From a virus, in IMG/VR virus record IMGVR_UViG_3300032053_000017, positions 1-64,000 of that record: a stretch of DNA of 64,000 nt. One strand, 5' to 3'. The position numbers and the translations under genes were made by a program. Below are positions 25,891 to 34,343 of the stretch, in pieces; the first letter of the stretch is position 1, and the number at the start of each line of letters is the position of its first letter. Under the pieces are notes generated by a model. That model had not been told where the DNA came from, did not search any database, and saw only the letters and a list, made by a program, of their open reading frames with translations.

Positions 25891-26137
25891 GATCATCGGA
25901 TTGAGCGACAAGATCGGTATGCTCGGTCTGCTCGCATTCTATGTGTTCCACCTGTGGAACCTGTTGCGGACCAGAGAGACGGCTGGGCTCTCGCTGCCGG
26001 CGTTCTCCTGTCTGCTGGTCGGGTGCGTCGCATTCACGGTCCTCGGGGCTGCAACGCAGAAGGTCGGACTGCTCATCGCGAACGGTTTGGCTACGATCGT
26101 CACGACGATCACGCTGGGGTTCATACTGTGGGCCTAA
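25874..26137 (+). CDS. PQ-loop/SemiSWEET-like membrane protein
   Basis: An 87-residue protein with three predicted membrane helices. The sequence LLRTRETAGLSLPAF between helices 1 and 2 and ANGLATIVTT in helix 3 match the (SemiSWEET/MtN3) PQ-loop repeat, including the RT--T-GLS-P signature. SemiSWEETs work as dimers carrying sugars. A phage copy is unusual. ATG at 25874 with GGGAGG just before; the following GTG is an alternative. Confidence 0.6.
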   Translation: MVNRDRIIGLSDKIGMLGLLAFYVFHLWNLLRTRETAGLSLPAFSCLLVGCVAFTVLGAATQKVGLLIANGLATIVTTITLGFILWA

Positions 26138-26334
26138 CACCGTTCTTCGGGATCTGTTACTCGGACAACTGCGGGGCCGAGCGCGAGTTTATTAAGCCGC
26201 GCAAGGTCAGGCGCTTGTTGGATGCTGGTACCGAGGCGCTGATAGTCAGATTCATGTGCAAGGCGTGCAAGGTCGATCAGGACTTCGTTATGACCCCACT
26301 GCACGCTCTGGAGGCGGGACTGAAGAATGTCTAA
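26128..26334 (+). CDS. Zinc-ribbon hypothetical protein
   Basis: A 68-residue protein from a GTG overlapping the membrane protein end. Cys at ICYSDNCGAE and MCKACK form a likely four-Cys zinc site around a helix. It overlaps the next gene by eight bases. Function unknown. Confidence 0.5.
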   Translation: MGLTPFFGICYSDNCGAEREFIKPRKVRRLLDAGTEALIVRFMCKACKVDQDFVMTPLHALEAGLKNV

Positions 26335-26518
26335 CCCTTATAGGTTTGACCATGACCGTGTTCTCGAGCAGCTTTATCTTGACGATGAGCAGATTCGTGC
26401 GGAGCAGCGGGCTTTGCGCGGGATCGATCGTGATGGCATCCGGTCTCTCGAGGGCCGACGTCAGCAGACCTGGGGCATGATTCGACAGCGGAAGGCAGAT
26501 CTGCATCGGTGGGGCTAG
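26327..26518 (+). CDS. Small helical protein
   Basis: A 63-residue charged, fully helical protein rich in Arg, Gln and Glu, probably a short coiled coil. ATG overlaps the preceding gene and it ends just before recA. No family recognised. Confidence 0.5.
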   Translation: MSNPYRFDHDRVLEQLYLDDEQIRAEQRALRGIDRDGIRSLEGRRQQTWGMIRQRKADLHRWG

Positions 26519-26520
26519 TG

Positions 26521-27504
26521 ATGGTGGATAAGAGTGAACTGGAACAACTGAAGAAGGGTCTTGCGGCCGATAAGCGGATCGGTAACGTGCCTTTGTTCTG
26601 GGGCAGTGATGAGAAGCTCATCGTGGAGGTCTTGCCGACAGGTATCGCCTCCTTTGACGCGGCCCTTGATGGTGGCTTTGCTTTTGGGCGCATATCAATG
26701 CTGATCGGCGAGTGGTCGTCAGGCAAGACACTCTTGGCCTATATGGCGATCAAACAGGCGCAGGCCCGAGGGCTCATCGCGGCATTCATCGATGTGGAGC
26801 ACTCATACGATCCCTCCTGGGCTAAGACACTTGGCATCGATACCGAAAGTCTTCTGCTTTCGCGCCCGCTTACGGGTGAGCAGGCATGGGACGTGGCGGA
26901 GGCTCTTTGTAAGGCTCAGATCGGGATTGTGGTCATGGACAGTATAGCGCAACTTACGCCGACGGCCGAGTCTGAGGGCGCAATGGAGGATATGACCATG
27001 GCCAGCCTTGCACGACTGGTCAACAAGGGTCTGCGTAAGGTGGTATCTGTCAACGAGAAGACCGTTGTCATCCTCATCAACCAGCTTCGTGAAAAGGTGG
27101 GTCTTATCTTCGGCAGTCCAGAGACGCTGCCCGGTGGACGTGGCCAGCGCTTTGTGGCGCACCAGATCGTGCGCGTGCGGCGCGGCAACTGGATTGAGGA
27201 GGGTAAGGGCGATGATAAGCACCGTATAGGCTATCAACTTGGACTGCGGGTCGAGAAGTCCAAGATGGGCGCGCCTTGGAAGGAGGGCAGTGCCCCCTTC
27301 TACTTTACCGGCATCATAGATGAGATCGGCGGTCTGGTGCCCCTCGCGGTCGAGCTGGGCATAATCGCGAAGGACGGCGGGTGGTACACGCTGCCGGGCG
27401 GTGAGCGGGTCTTTGGCAAGATGAATCTCTACGAGCAGGTACGGGGGAACGAGGTCTTGCAGGATACGCTCAAAAAACTGATCTCGGAGATTCCTGACTT
27501 CTAG
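26521..27504 (+). CDS. RecA/UvsX-like recombinase
   Basis: A 327-residue ATPase of the RecA fold. The N-terminal PTGIASFDAALDGG leads to Walker A GEWSSGKT (about 62-70). FIDVEHSYDPSW follows, then Walker B IVVMDSI near residue 140, and the L2-adjacent ILINQLREK segment. It should catalyse strand exchange for recombination-dependent replication and repair. The ATG at 26521 is used; a GTG 12 bases earlier is possible. Confidence 0.85.
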   Translation: MVDKSELEQLKKGLAADKRIGNVPLFWGSDEKLIVEVLPTGIASFDAALDGGFAFGRISMLIGEWSSGKTLLAYMAIKQAQARGLIAAFIDVEHSYDPSWAKTLGIDTESLLLSRPLTGEQAWDVAEALCKAQIGIVVMDSIAQLTPTAESEGAMEDMTMASLARLVNKGLRKVVSVNEKTVVILINQLREKVGLIFGSPETLPGGRGQRFVAHQIVRVRRGNWIEEGKGDDKHRIGYQLGLRVEKSKMGAPWKEGSAPFYFTGIIDEIGGLVPLAVELGIIAKDGGWYTLPGGERVFGKMNLYEQVRGNEVLQDTLKKLISEIPDF

Positions 27505-27516
27505 GGAGGAGCTAGT

Positions 27517-27756
27517 ATGAATCCATACGATCCAAGCGCGAAGTGCAAGCAGTGCGGCTGCGTGGTCATAGACACTGTGTACTATAACTACGACAACAAG
27601 CCTAAGGCGGAGGTGTGTCGGTATGCCAGCGAGGGACTGCTGAGTATCTGTCCCTGCTGCGGTTATCAGTGGGTGGATGAGACATTGGTGCAGACCGCTG
27701 CTCGGCTTATCAAGGAGGCGGAGGAGGCAGCACAGCAGGGACAGAGCGAGGCCTAA
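27517..27756 (+). CDS. Zinc-ribbon protein
   Basis: A 79-residue protein with AGGGAGGAGC before its ATG. CKQCGC at the N-terminus and CPCCGY near residue 50 form a four-Cys ribbon, followed by a helical Gln/Glu-rich tail. Function unknown. Confidence 0.55.
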   Translation: MNPYDPSAKCKQCGCVVIDTVYYNYDNKPKAEVCRYASEGLLSICPCCGYQWVDETLVQTAARLIKEAEEAAQQGQSEA

Positions 27757-27926
27757 TGCGACAGAGACTGATGGTCATCATCAAGCGCGAGGGGGTGGGA
27801 ACGCACAGTGAGCGTCACGAGGCCATCTTGTACGTGAACGAGCTCCCGCGCGTCCTGCAGCGCGGTAAGAACAAGGCCGGTAAGCGACGACAAGGTAAGC
27901 ATCCTAGATATGCCAGCGTGGAGTAG
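27756..27926 (+). CDS. Small basic hypothetical protein
   Basis: A 56-residue ORF whose ATG overlaps the previous stop (TAATG). It starts MRQRLMVIIKREG, and the second half is strongly basic (RGKNKAGKRRQGKH). It overlaps the next gene by 17 bases. The coupled junction and codon pattern support translation; function unknown. Confidence 0.5.
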   Translation: MRQRLMVIIKREGVGTHSERHEAILYVNELPRVLQRGKNKAGKRRQGKHPRYASVE

Positions 27927-28296
27927 GGAGGAGACGCCCAGGACGTTGACGAAGCCGCACAGGCAGCTTATGGCGCTACTGACTGGGCTGGGGTTGGAGG
28001 TCAGGTCGGAGGTCCGGGTTGGACGGTACGCACTTGATATCTTGGTGGAGGAGCTCTGGCTTGGCTTTGAGGCTGATGGGACTTCGGCGCATGCTGGTCC
28101 GCGAAAACGCAAGCGGGACGCCGCACGCGACCTATGGATCTATGATAACGCGAGGATCCCGGTGTTGCGCGTGGATGAGGAGATGCTTAGGGCTTCGGCA
28201 TCTGATGCGGCGATGGTGCTTATCGATGACTTTATCAAGCAGCATTCTTCCGATGTAGAGGAGCGAAAGGAGCAGGGGAAATGGGTAGTCGTTTAA
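27910..28296 (+). CDS. DUF559/Vsr-like nuclease
   Basis: A 128-residue PD-(D/E)XK-type protein: TKPHRQLMALL, then VGRYALDILVEEL with a metal-ligand Asp, then FEADGTSAHA and a basic RKRKRDAARD helix, ending VLRVDEEML. This is the Vsr/DUF559 fold. Unlike the two larger relatives in this window it lacks an N-terminal DNA-binding extension. Possibly a mobile or repair nuclease. Confidence 0.6.
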   Translation: MPAWSREETPRTLTKPHRQLMALLTGLGLEVRSEVRVGRYALDILVEELWLGFEADGTSAHAGPRKRKRDAARDLWIYDNARIPVLRVDEEMLRASASDAAMVLIDDFIKQHSSDVEERKEQGKWVVV

Positions 28297-28697
28297 GACA
28301 GCGACACCGTCCGTTGAAGCCAGTCAAGGTTGCTTCTGCTGAGTTCTGTCTTGCTGAGATGCTCCTCATCCAGAAGTCGATCAAGGCGACGATTGACGCG
28401 CGCCTCAAGGGGCATAAGAAGCTGTCGCCATCTTTGAAGATGGTCATGCTGGCCGACGCTATCATCAATGAGGGTTCGGAGCTTAAAGCATGGCTGCCAT
28501 GGAAACTGTGGAGGGGCGACTACGGGCGCGAGCTGACAGAGGGGGAGCGTGAAGGCGTCATCGAGGAGCTCGTTGATCTTCTGCACTTTGTCTTGGAAGG
28601 TTTCATTGACATGGGTATCGATGACCCGAAGTTGCTGACCGGGTACTATCTAGCTAAGGCGAAGATCAATAAGGAGCGTCAGCAGAATGGGTACTAG
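28281..28697 (+). CDS. All-alpha NTP pyrophosphatase, dimeric dUTPase/dCTPase-like
   Basis: A 138-residue helical protein. DAIINEGSELKAWLPWKLWRG and EELVDLLHFVLEGF match the dimeric dUTPase/MazG-type fold: an E-xx-E helix, a WK-W segment, and an E-xx-D helix that together bind Mg-NTP. T4 gp56 (dCTPase-dUTPase) belongs to this group. It should hydrolyse dUTP and/or dCTP to the monophosphate, feeding the hydroxymethylase/thymidylate-synthase-like enzyme at 35403. First gene of the putative base-modification block. Confidence 0.65.
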   Translation: MGSRLRQRHRPLKPVKVASAEFCLAEMLLIQKSIKATIDARLKGHKKLSPSLKMVMLADAIINEGSELKAWLPWKLWRGDYGRELTEGEREGVIEELVDLLHFVLEGFIDMGIDDPKLLTGYYLAKAKINKERQQNGY

Positions 28698-28947
28698 AGC
28701 TTTTGAGGTCCAGCGCGGCCAGGTATGGCAGGATAGGGACCGCCGCTGTATCGGCTGTGAGTTCAAAATTGTCGGGTTTGGCTATGACGGCGACCCGGCT
28801 TGGAACTATTTCTGTGTGAGGGGGCGGGAAATGGATAAGGCGATTGTCTTCCATACGGTTACTCGCCGCCATTCACAGATACTGCTCAGACGCCTCAGGC
28901 CGATGGGCGGGGCCTATAAACTGCTGGGAAGGTTTGACAGTGCGTAA
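28687..28947 (+). CDS. Hypothetical small protein
   Basis: An 86-residue protein resembling a small SH3-like beta barrel (VQRGQVWQDRDRR, then FKIVGFGYD). Related small proteins (DUF6354-like) occur in actinophages; that link is tentative. ATG overlaps the previous gene by 11 bases. Confidence 0.5.
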   Translation: MGTRAFEVQRGQVWQDRDRRCIGCEFKIVGFGYDGDPAWNYFCVRGREMDKAIVFHTVTRRHSQILLRRLRPMGGAYKLLGRFDSA

Positions 28948-29215
28948 GTCAGGTATCTCTCGTCATGGTCCATTTCTGCTCTGGCAGTGGCGCGGGGGAC
29001 TGCGCCTGCCCACGTGGATGGCGAAGTCTATTATTCATTGTTGGAACTGGGTCGCGTGCCGGATCTGGGGGCACGACGATGTCTTGTGGCACTTGGCACA
29101 CGCGGGGCATGTTCCCGAGGCTGAGGCGAGGTGCTTACACTGTTCGAAGCGGTTGACAGCTTGCACTATAGTCCACAACAGGTGGGCGCTGGGTCGTAAT
29201 CGAACGGAAAAGTAG
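28940..29215 (+). CDS. His/Cys/Trp-rich small protein
   Basis: A 91-residue protein starting at a GTG inside the end of the previous gene. It is rich in Trp and His ([22 protein letters not shown]) and has CLHCSK, so a metal site is likely. Function unknown. It is the last gene before the inositol-phosphate synthase. Confidence 0.5.
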   Translation: MRKSGISRHGPFLLWQWRGGLRLPTWMAKSIIHCWNWVACRIWGHDDVLWHLAHAGHVPEAEARCLHCSKRLTACTIVHNRWALGRNRTEK

Positions 29216-29228
29216 GAGGACGAGACTC

Positions 29229-30308
29229 GTGCGCAAGAAGATAAACGTAGCTATTGTCGGGGTAGGCAACTGCGCTTCGTCGCTTGTCCAGGGCGTTAAC
29301 TTCTATCGTGATGCCAAGGTTCTCCAGGAGATCCCCGGCCTCATGCATCCGGTCTTGGGTGGGTACAAGATCTCGGACATCAATTTCGTTGCGGCATTTG
29401 ACATCGACGCCAACAAGGTGGGCAAGGATCTGTCTGAGGCCATCTATGCGCCGCCCAACAACACGCTTAGGTTTGCTCAAGGCTCATCAGATGTGCCGTA
29501 CATGGACGTCCCTGTTCAGCGTGGAATGACCCACGATGGGCTGGGCAAGTACCTATCGCAGATCATCAAGAAGTCGACAGCGCCTACGGTTGATGTGGCA
29601 AAGGTGCTGCGGCAGACAAAGACCGATGTCCTCCTCAACTACCTGCCGGTGGGCAGTGAGGAGGCGACCAAGTGGTACATGGAGCAGGCGCTCGAGGCTA
29701 ATGTGGGTGTGGTCAACTGCATCCCGGTCTTCATCGCCAGTTCGCCCTACTGGGGGGCGCGGTTCGAGGAGGCAGGACTGCCCATCATCGGGGACGATAT
29801 TAAGTCTCAGGTGGGCGCGACGATCCTGCACAGGGTGCTGGCGCGTCTCTTTGAGGACCGCGGTGTCCGCATCGACCGGATGTATCAGCTTAACTTCGGC
29901 GGCAACACCGACTTCCTCAACATGCTGGAGCGCGAGCGTTTGGAGTCGAAGAAGATCTCGAAGACGCAGTCGGTTCAGTCGCAGTTGGGAACGGCGCTTC
30001 CCGCTGAGCAGATCCATGTCGGGCCTAGCGACCATATCCCGTGGTTGTTGGATCGCAAGTGGTGCCACATCCGCATAGAGGGTACGACGTTCGGGAACGT
30101 GCCGCTGAACTTGGAGCTGAAGCTGGAGGTCTGGGACTCGCCGAACTCGGCGGGTATCGTGATCGACGCGCTGCGCTGCGTTAAACTAGCGCTTGACCGT
30201 GGCATCGCCGGCCCGCTGATCGCGCCGAGCTCCTACTTCATGAAGAGTCCGCCGACACAATTCACGGACAACGAGGCCCGTGAGGAACTGGAGGAGTGGA
30301 TTGCCTAA
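29229..30308 (+). CDS. ino1: Myo-inositol-1-phosphate synthase
   Basis: Converts glucose-6-phosphate to 1L-myo-inositol-1-phosphate using bound NAD. The 359-residue length matches the short prokaryotic form. The N-terminal [12 protein letters not shown] is the dinucleotide-binding loop. [49 protein letters not shown], and SDHIPWL with a DRKWCHI segment follow the family order. GTG start after AGGAGG. In a host it feeds inositol lipids or signalling compounds. Here it sits inside a DNA-modification block, so inositol phosphate might be a precursor for decorating DNA or for altering the host envelope. Confidence 0.9.
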   Translation: MRKKINVAIVGVGNCASSLVQGVNFYRDAKVLQEIPGLMHPVLGGYKISDINFVAAFDIDANKVGKDLSEAIYAPPNNTLRFAQGSSDVPYMDVPVQRGMTHDGLGKYLSQIIKKSTAPTVDVAKVLRQTKTDVLLNYLPVGSEEATKWYMEQALEANVGVVNCIPVFIASSPYWGARFEEAGLPIIGDDIKSQVGATILHRVLARLFEDRGVRIDRMYQLNFGGNTDFLNMLERERLESKKISKTQSVQSQLGTALPAEQIHVGPSDHIPWLLDRKWCHIRIEGTTFGNVPLNLELKLEVWDSPNSAGIVIDALRCVKLALDRGIAGPLIAPSSYFMKSPPTQFTDNEAREELEEWIA

Positions 30309-30834
30309 GGGCGTTATTTACGCGCTGATCAATTCCGATACACTTGAGATGCGATATGTCGGCAAGACTTCCAAGACGGCTGAGGCCAGACTTCAGACGC
30401 ATCTCAGGAATGTTCGCTTACGGCGCGGGTGCAATCATCATTTGCAGGCCTGGCTTCGTTCTCTTCTAGTTCCCCCGGCGGTGGTCATTCTCGAGCGTGA
30501 TGTGCTAGATTTGAACGAGGCTGAACGTCGGTGGATTGCAGATCTTCGGGCTCAGGGCGCTCGTTTAACAAATATGACTGATGGTGGCGATGGGTGCGCC
30601 CTTACGGGTCGGCATAATTCGGCAGAGACCGTTGCTAAAATAGTGGCTAAGACGCGCGGCCGAATTGTCTCTGCTGAGGCTAGGGCGCATATTTCGGCAT
30701 CAAGACAAAACGGGCGGCGTAGATTTGGTATGGATGCGCCTTTTTATGGTCGCCGGCATTCGTCGGTAACCAAGGCTAAGATTGCTGCTGCGCTGAAGGG
30801 CCCGCTTAATCCGAATTGGAAAGGCGGTCGTTAA
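30301..30834 (+). CDS. GIY-YIG homing endonuclease with NUMOD3 repeats
   Basis: A 177-residue protein from a TTG preceded by GGAGGAG. The GIY-YIG domain is at the N-terminus ([18 protein letters not shown], then a catalytic-region [15 protein letters not shown]). The C-terminal half has NUMOD3-type DNA-binding repeats ([24 protein letters not shown]). The base composition is richer in A+T than its neighbours, consistent with a mobile gene inserted between ino1 and the next gene; it overlaps both by 1-8 bases. Confidence 0.8.
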   Translation: MPKGVIYALINSDTLEMRYVGKTSKTAEARLQTHLRNVRLRRGCNHHLQAWLRSLLVPPAVVILERDVLDLNEAERRWIADLRAQGARLTNMTDGGDGCALTGRHNSAETVAKIVAKTRGRIVSAEARAHISASRQNGRRRFGMDAPFYGRRHSSVTKAKIAAALKGPLNPNWKGGR

Positions 30835-31856
30835 TGGTTGTGCGTGAGGTAAAAGGCGACCCGAGGACCCACCGCCGCGCGTTCAGGGAGTTCGTGCGGT
30901 ATGAGTTGCTCTGCGGTGGCCCTGACCCGCATATGAAGTTGGCCCAGTCGATCGCCGGGCAACTGAGCGCGGATCTCATGCAGCGGGCCTGGTTTATCGG
31001 CTGCTACATCGGGCCGTACAACGTGCCGACCGGTGAGGCTATATTCGCTGATTGGTCACACCCTGTGCGCGCGCTGCATGAGCCGTGGGATTTCGAGGAC
31101 TGGATCCGAAGCAATTGGAGCAATTTGGTGCTGCGGCGCGAGCGCAGGCCGGTGCGGTCGCCGCGCAAGTTTGCCGAGCACATGCTCGACTACGCGGACT
31201 GGCTGACGCGGCCCGGCGGCTTTGAGGCGCTGGCACGGGCAGAGAGCTTCGAGGAGAGTTTTGAGATCGTGCGGCAGGTCCGGTACAACGGCCGGTACGC
31301 TACGATGAAGCTGTATGAGACGCTTCGGCGAACATGCGGGCTGCCGAAGTACGAGTTCACGGACATCAGGCCAGCAGGCGGCTGGTCGCCGCGGCTGGCG
31401 CTCTCTTGGCTCTATCCTGACGACGCGGTTGAACTGAACGGTAACGACAGCGCGTTCAACCTCACGATGGCACAGTGGGACGCCGAGCTCTTGCGCTATG
31501 AGTTGAAAATGGGAGGGATTGACCTCGACTGGTTCAACCTTGAGGTCATGCTCTGTGACTACAAACAGGCCTACGACGGGCGGCAATACCCGGGGCGGGC
31601 GCACGACTCGGAGCTGGGGCACTTGCGAAAGGTGCAGGCGGCATTTCCAAATACGGTGTTCAGAACGTTGAACACACGTTCGCTGCTGTTTCCAAGCTGG
31701 GCCCTCGGTGAGGTGCAGGGATGGGAGGGTCGGCGTGACGAGTGTAGTGCCGTGCTGGGTGAGCACGGGTACACATGGAGTGACGCGATATACGACTACG
31801 TACGAACGCGTGAAACCGGGGACTTTGTCAATCCCGTGGTGAGGAGCGGTTCATGA
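30834..31856 (+). CDS. Putative DNA base hypermodification protein (ADDT/aGPT-PPlase-like)
   Basis: A 340-residue protein. RYELLCGGPDPHMKLAQ, then WFIGCYIGPYNVPTGEAI and a long helical middle resemble the family named amino acid:DNA transferase or alpha-glutamyl/putrescinyl-thymine pyrophosphorylase, known from phages that hypermodify thymine. In those phages it acts after a DNA kinase has phosphorylated hydroxymethyluracil. That kinase family is encoded two genes downstream (32502). I recognise the family by pattern and context, not by a catalytic motif, so the exact branch is unsure. ATG overlaps the GIY-YIG stop (TAATG). Confidence 0.55.
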   Translation: MVVREVKGDPRTHRRAFREFVRYELLCGGPDPHMKLAQSIAGQLSADLMQRAWFIGCYIGPYNVPTGEAIFADWSHPVRALHEPWDFEDWIRSNWSNLVLRRERRPVRSPRKFAEHMLDYADWLTRPGGFEALARAESFEESFEIVRQVRYNGRYATMKLYETLRRTCGLPKYEFTDIRPAGGWSPRLALSWLYPDDAVELNGNDSAFNLTMAQWDAELLRYELKMGGIDLDWFNLEVMLCDYKQAYDGRQYPGRAHDSELGHLRKVQAAFPNTVFRTLNTRSLLFPSWALGEVQGWEGRRDECSAVLGEHGYTWSDAIYDYVRTRETGDFVNPVVRSGS

Positions 31857-32311
31857 AGGTAACACAGATCACAGACGGACTCTATATCAGGGGCAAGTTC
31901 TTTGACATCCAGCAGCAGGATAAGCGTGTCGCTCTGCGTAAACTGGGTATCACATATGTGGTGAACCTTGTTCGACACGAGGATTGGGACCTCTACCAAA
32001 GCGCCGAGATCATGTACGAGCACATCCCGATCTCGGACGGGCGACTGGCAACGCCTGTCGCAGATAAATTGACGGTTCTTGCGAGGCGTCTGGCCATCCA
32101 CATCAAGCACGGGGGAGGGGTGCTCGTCTTCTGTAACGCGGGACGAAACCGTTCGGGGTTGCTTGCGGCTCTGATACTGCATGAGCTCTACCCCATATCA
32201 GGTAACACGGCGCTTGGCTGGGTGCGCAGGGCACGGCCGCGGGCGGTGGCAAACGAACACTTCGCGCGGTATCTTAACAGTGTAGGGATCAATACGGAGG
32301 CGGTGCTATGA
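31853..32311 (+). CDS. Dual-specificity/tyrosine phosphatase-like protein, copy 1
   Basis: A 152-residue Cys-dependent phosphatase. The signature loop VFCNAGRNRSG (Cys-x5-Arg, about residues 99-107) and an upstream general-acid-type Asp segment (ISDG) are present. Such enzymes remove phosphate from proteins, lipids or nucleotides. It lies between the ADDT-like gene and the DNA kinase, so it might act on a phosphorylated base or nucleotide intermediate; that is speculative. A second homologue lies at 54237. Confidence 0.75.
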   Translation: MKVTQITDGLYIRGKFFDIQQQDKRVALRKLGITYVVNLVRHEDWDLYQSAEIMYEHIPISDGRLATPVADKLTVLARRLAIHIKHGGGVLVFCNAGRNRSGLLAALILHELYPISGNTALGWVRRARPRAVANEHFARYLNSVGINTEAVL

Positions 32312-32505
32312 TTAGGGATAACCCCGCGGTTCAAATTGCTAGTGGGGTAAAGCTAGAGATGGCGTATGGGCAGCATACGGTGATTCAGGCGTGTCCCTCA
32401 ATGGCCGATGTGTATCGTGCTGACCGGATAATCAACCTCGAGACGGGCGTCGTGCTGAAGGACCGTTGGGGTTCAGTGGGGTTGCCGAGGAAGTACGCGC
32501 GATGA
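32308..32505 (+). CDS. Hypothetical small protein
   Basis: A 65-residue protein overlapping both neighbours by four bases (ATGA). Beta-prone, no recognisable motif. It is co-translated with the phosphatase and the DNA kinase. Confidence 0.5.
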   Translation: MIRDNPAVQIASGVKLEMAYGQHTVIQACPSMADVYRADRIINLETGVVLKDRWGSVGLPRKYAR

Positions 32506-33065
32506 TCGTCAACCTGCGCGGACCTTCAGGAAGCGGTAAGTCCTACGTGGGACACCAGCTGTTGGACACATTTGGCGGCGAGCCTATCTTTGAGGATGGC
32601 TGGAACAAGTTCTCGCCGCGACTGATAGGCTACAAGCTGCCAGACAACTTCTACCTGCTCGGCTCGTACCGAGCAAAGGGTGGAGGATTGGATACGCTCT
32701 CGCCGCACGACAGGTCGGCACTGTTGCCGCTCATTGAGCGCTATGCTGCCATGGGGCATATCTTTTTCGAGGCGCTCGTGATCTCGAGCACTGTGCCATC
32801 ATACATAGAGATGGCGCAGCGACTGAAAATGCCATTCATCTTCGCATTCCTGGACACGCCGGTGGATCTCTGCATCCAGCGGATCTATCAGCGAAACGGC
32901 GGGAAACCTATCAAGGAGGATCCTGTCAAGGGGCACCACAAGTATATGACCCGGGTGGCTCAGCGGCTCCGTGATGCGGGCATGAAGACCGTGACCATCG
33001 ACTATAAGCGCTCGTTCGAAGAGGTCGTTAACCTCTTTCGCGCCGAGGGCTGGTATCCACTGTGA
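32502..33065 (+). CDS. P-loop kinase of the 5-hydroxymethyl-dU DNA kinase family
   Basis: A 187-residue kinase. MIVNLRGPSGSGKS gives Walker A at residues 7-14. LLGSYRAKGGGLDTLSPHD, HIFFEALVISS and FAFLDTPVDLCIQRI follow in the order typical of 5-HMU DNA kinases. These transfer phosphate from ATP to the hydroxymethyl group of 5-hydroxymethyluracil in DNA, priming it for further modification. The substrate here could be hydroxymethylcytosine instead, given the Asp-type hydroxymethylase at 35403. The ATG overlaps the previous stop. Confidence 0.75.
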   Translation: MIVNLRGPSGSGKSYVGHQLLDTFGGEPIFEDGWNKFSPRLIGYKLPDNFYLLGSYRAKGGGLDTLSPHDRSALLPLIERYAAMGHIFFEALVISSTVPSYIEMAQRLKMPFIFAFLDTPVDLCIQRIYQRNGGKPIKEDPVKGHHKYMTRVAQRLRDAGMKTVTIDYKRSFEEVVNLFRAEGWYPL

Positions 33066-33262
33066 CCGACGCTGAGCTTATAGCCCTGGCTGCCCTTGTA
33101 TGGGTTGAGACGCAAGGGATGATCGCGTTCAATGAGGAGAGGGCGCATGAGGGGTACGCTCCGGCTTATGGTGAACTTCTTTTTGTAACAAACCCTTCAA
33201 CATTGAAACTGCGGAAGGAACTAGAGCGGCGGGGCGTGCTGAAGGAGACTGATGACAGTTAA
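33062..33262 (+). CDS. Hypothetical small protein
   Basis: A 66-residue helical protein with a GTG start overlapping the kinase stop and an 11-base overlap with the next gene. No family recognised; its role is presumably tied to the flanking modification genes by co-translation. Confidence 0.5.
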   Translation: MTDAELIALAALVWVETQGMIAFNEERAHEGYAPAYGELLFVTNPSTLKLRKELERRGVLKETDDS

Positions 33263-34343
33263 ACTAACTGGCGTCGGGGTTCATATCTACTCTGGTGGCT
33301 TCACCATTGGTATGGAGCAGGCCGGCGTTGAGGTTTTGGCACAGCTCGAGGAGCTTGACGCGGGGTTTGAGACGGCGCAGTTAAACCTCGCTACACGGAT
33401 GGATCATACTCTAGCGCCGTATGAGGACTGGCCGCTTAGGACGTATCAGAATAGAGTCAACATCGTGTATGCGAACCCCCCGTGTGCGCCGTGGAGTTTG
33501 GCAGGAGGTCGGAAGGGTATGGATGATCCGCGTATCGTCTATGCCATGGATTCGCTGGATGCGGGGCTGAAACTGAATGCGGACTTTATTGTGATCGAGT
33601 CGGTATGCCGCGCATGGTCGCCTACAGGCGGTCGGCCGTTGTTTGAGCGGTTTGCGCATAAGGCCATGAGGGATGGTTATGCCGTGACCATATTCTTCAC
33701 GAACGCGGTCTTGCATGGGGCGCCACAGTTGCGGCAACGGTTTCACTTTATCGCGCACAAGTATGAGATCAGGGATCTCTTCACCATAGCGCCCCTTACG
33801 TACGGTGACGTGTCTACAGTGTGGGATACCATTGGTGACCTTGAGGACCGTCCCGATGATGAAGCGTGGGGGCACAGTCGCACTGTTCCAGATGAGCGCG
33901 AGCTAAACGTGATACGCGACCTGCAGCAGGGCGAAAGTTGGGGTGATGCTTGGCGGCGCGTGATGGCGCGGGGGTTGCCCGCGAAGCCCGCACGGTTTAT
34001 CGCGCATAGACTGATCTACGACGCGCCGTGTGGGACCATCTTGGATATCGGTGCGATGGTGCACCCGACACAGGACCGAGTGCTGACGCTACGTGAGGGC
34101 GCGCGGCTGTGCGGCTACCCCGACGACTTCCAGTTCGCGCGGGGTAAACGTGGTTTCCACAACTCGGACGTGACACAGGCTGTCCTGCCGTTTGTGGGTC
34201 GGTACCTTGGTGCGGTATTCTCTCTAGGGATGAGGCGTGGACTACGGGTCGATGGGCGTGACGGCATAGAGGTCATCGACCTGCGGTCGTTTGCCAAGCC
34301 CTTCATGCCGAAGAAGTTCATAAGCGCTGGGAGGCCGGTGTAG
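33252..34343 (+). CDS. Cytosine-C5 DNA methyltransferase homologue
   Basis: A 363-residue protein. It has motif I-like GVGVHIYSGGFTIGMEQAG, motif IV ANPPCAPWS with the nucleophilic Cys near residue 78, motif VI VIESV (normally ENV), motif VIII QLRQRFHF and the C-terminal motif X VGRYLGAVFSLG. It should flip out cytosine and act on C5. The missing Asn of ENV and the weakened FxGxG motif leave activity open. Lying in the base-modification block, it may methylate, or help form, another C5-substituted cytosine. Confidence 0.75.
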   Translation: MTVKLTGVGVHIYSGGFTIGMEQAGVEVLAQLEELDAGFETAQLNLATRMDHTLAPYEDWPLRTYQNRVNIVYANPPCAPWSLAGGRKGMDDPRIVYAMDSLDAGLKLNADFIVIESVCRAWSPTGGRPLFERFAHKAMRDGYAVTIFFTNAVLHGAPQLRQRFHFIAHKYEIRDLFTIAPLTYGDVSTVWDTIGDLEDRPDDEAWGHSRTVPDERELNVIRDLQQGESWGDAWRRVMARGLPAKPARFIAHRLIYDAPCGTILDIGAMVHPTQDRVLTLREGARLCGYPDDFQFARGKRGFHNSDVTQAVLPFVGRYLGAVFSLGMRRGLRVDGRDGIEVIDLRSFAKPFMPKKFISAGRPV

